Assembly: GCF_900113285.1 (NCBI RefSeq)
Contig: NZ_FOOT01000005.1
Span: 186,001 to 250,000, forward strand
Length of the DNA: 64,000 nt
Reading direction: 5' to 3'
Source of the DNA: Pontibacter chinhatensis
GTDB lineage: Bacteria > Bacteroidota > Bacteroidia > Cytophagales > Hymenobacteraceae
Below the pieces are notes generated by a model, which made no database searches, was not told the origin of the DNA, and saw only the letters and a list, made by a program, of their open reading frames with translations. Shown here one piece after another: positions 63,900 to 64,000 of this stretch; the first letter of the stretch is position 1; each line of letters starts with the position of its first letter. Made by a program: the position numbers and the translations under genes.

Positions 63900-64000
63900 T
63901 TTGAACCTCCTCTCAGTGCCTCTACGGCTTGTAAGCGTGACATCTTAAAAGCGGGGTATACCCCGGAAACCAATCCAAAAACAAGGCAGAGCAGCAAGCC
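63896..64000 (-). CDS. ABC transporter permease, C-terminal end (partial)
   Basis: The last 34 codons of a gene that continues past the right edge. The translation ends in GVYPAFKMSRLQAVEALRGG plus SK, the classic C-terminus of MacB/FtsX-type permeases (the usual pattern is YPAxxxxxxxPxxALR). It is the partner of the next permease, which it overlaps by the ATGA junction. Two permeases in tandem are common in Bacteroidota operons of this kind. Confidence 0.85.
   Translation of the reverse strand, partial: GLLLCLVFGLVSGVYPAFKMSRLQAVEALRGGSK

Noticed and set aside
1..64000. Reading the AAGTATAA/TTATACTT motif as a promoter box
   Set aside because: It does not match TAnnTTTG (the spacing is one off), occurs in both orientations, and is frequent inside coding sequence far from any start.
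1..64000. CRISPR arrays, tRNA/rRNA genes, insertion sequence or phage genes
   Set aside because: No regularly spaced repeats with unique spacers, no tRNA-like cloverleaf, and no transposase or integrase motif was seen; the dispersed repeats have no encoded mobility gene in the window. A tRNA or small RNA could be missed by eye.

Overview
The window looks like part of the chromosome of a Bacteroidota bacterium of the Cytophagales/Hymenobacteraceae type; Pontibacter is my best guess. The reasons are type IX secretion (T9SS) sorting domains, PorP/SprF partner proteins next to gliding-motility-type C-terminal domains, genes without Shine-Dalgarno sites, a Bacteroidota-style TATCTTTG promoter box and GC-rich coding sequence. 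No rRNA, tRNA, CRISPR array, phage or transposase gene was recognised.

Layout. 0-15.2 kb holds housekeeping and accessory genes: the end of an HD-domain hydrolase, a sterol-desaturase-type hydroxylase, an NdpA-like nucleoid protein, small secreted proteins, an alpha/beta hydrolase, a five-PAS histidine kinase with a stand-alone response regulator, and a copper ATPase followed by a CopZ-like chaperone. 15.2-15.9 kb is a gene-free nest of palindromes. 15.9-22.8 kb is a SprF-like protein and its 1956-residue T9SS adhesin. 23.8-58.4 kb is a large exopolysaccharide locus. 58.8-61.9 kb has a DUF1737-like gene and an NtrY/NtrC-like two-component pair. 61.9-62.7 kb is a second repeat-rich gap, and the window ends in FtsX/MacB-type ABC permeases.

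The polysaccharide locus is nearly complete. It has an initiating phosphoglycosyl transferase, a WecG-type transferase, a CDP-sugar module (RfbF, RfbG, an RmlC-like epimerase and a COG4091-like oxidoreductase with a SAF domain), seven further glycosyltransferase-like genes or more distant relatives, an AlgI/AlgJ-like O-acetylation pair, Wzx, Wzy, Wzc and Wza. Two paralogous beta-helix proteins and three T9SS-exported proteins (SGNH hydrolase, LamG protein, beta-helix/PA14 protein) sit inside it and probably bind or remodel the polymer at the cell surface.

The most unusual signal is not a gene. A short motif, AAGTATAA (core AGTATA, reverse TATACT), recurs every few hundred bases in both orientations, in gaps and in all reading frames of genes, and reaches nine same-direction copies in about 260 bases near 62.1 kb. 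A second signal is a composite non-coding repeat of about 430 bases, present at 551-976 and again inverted at 62211-62639, with the same order of palindromic blocks.
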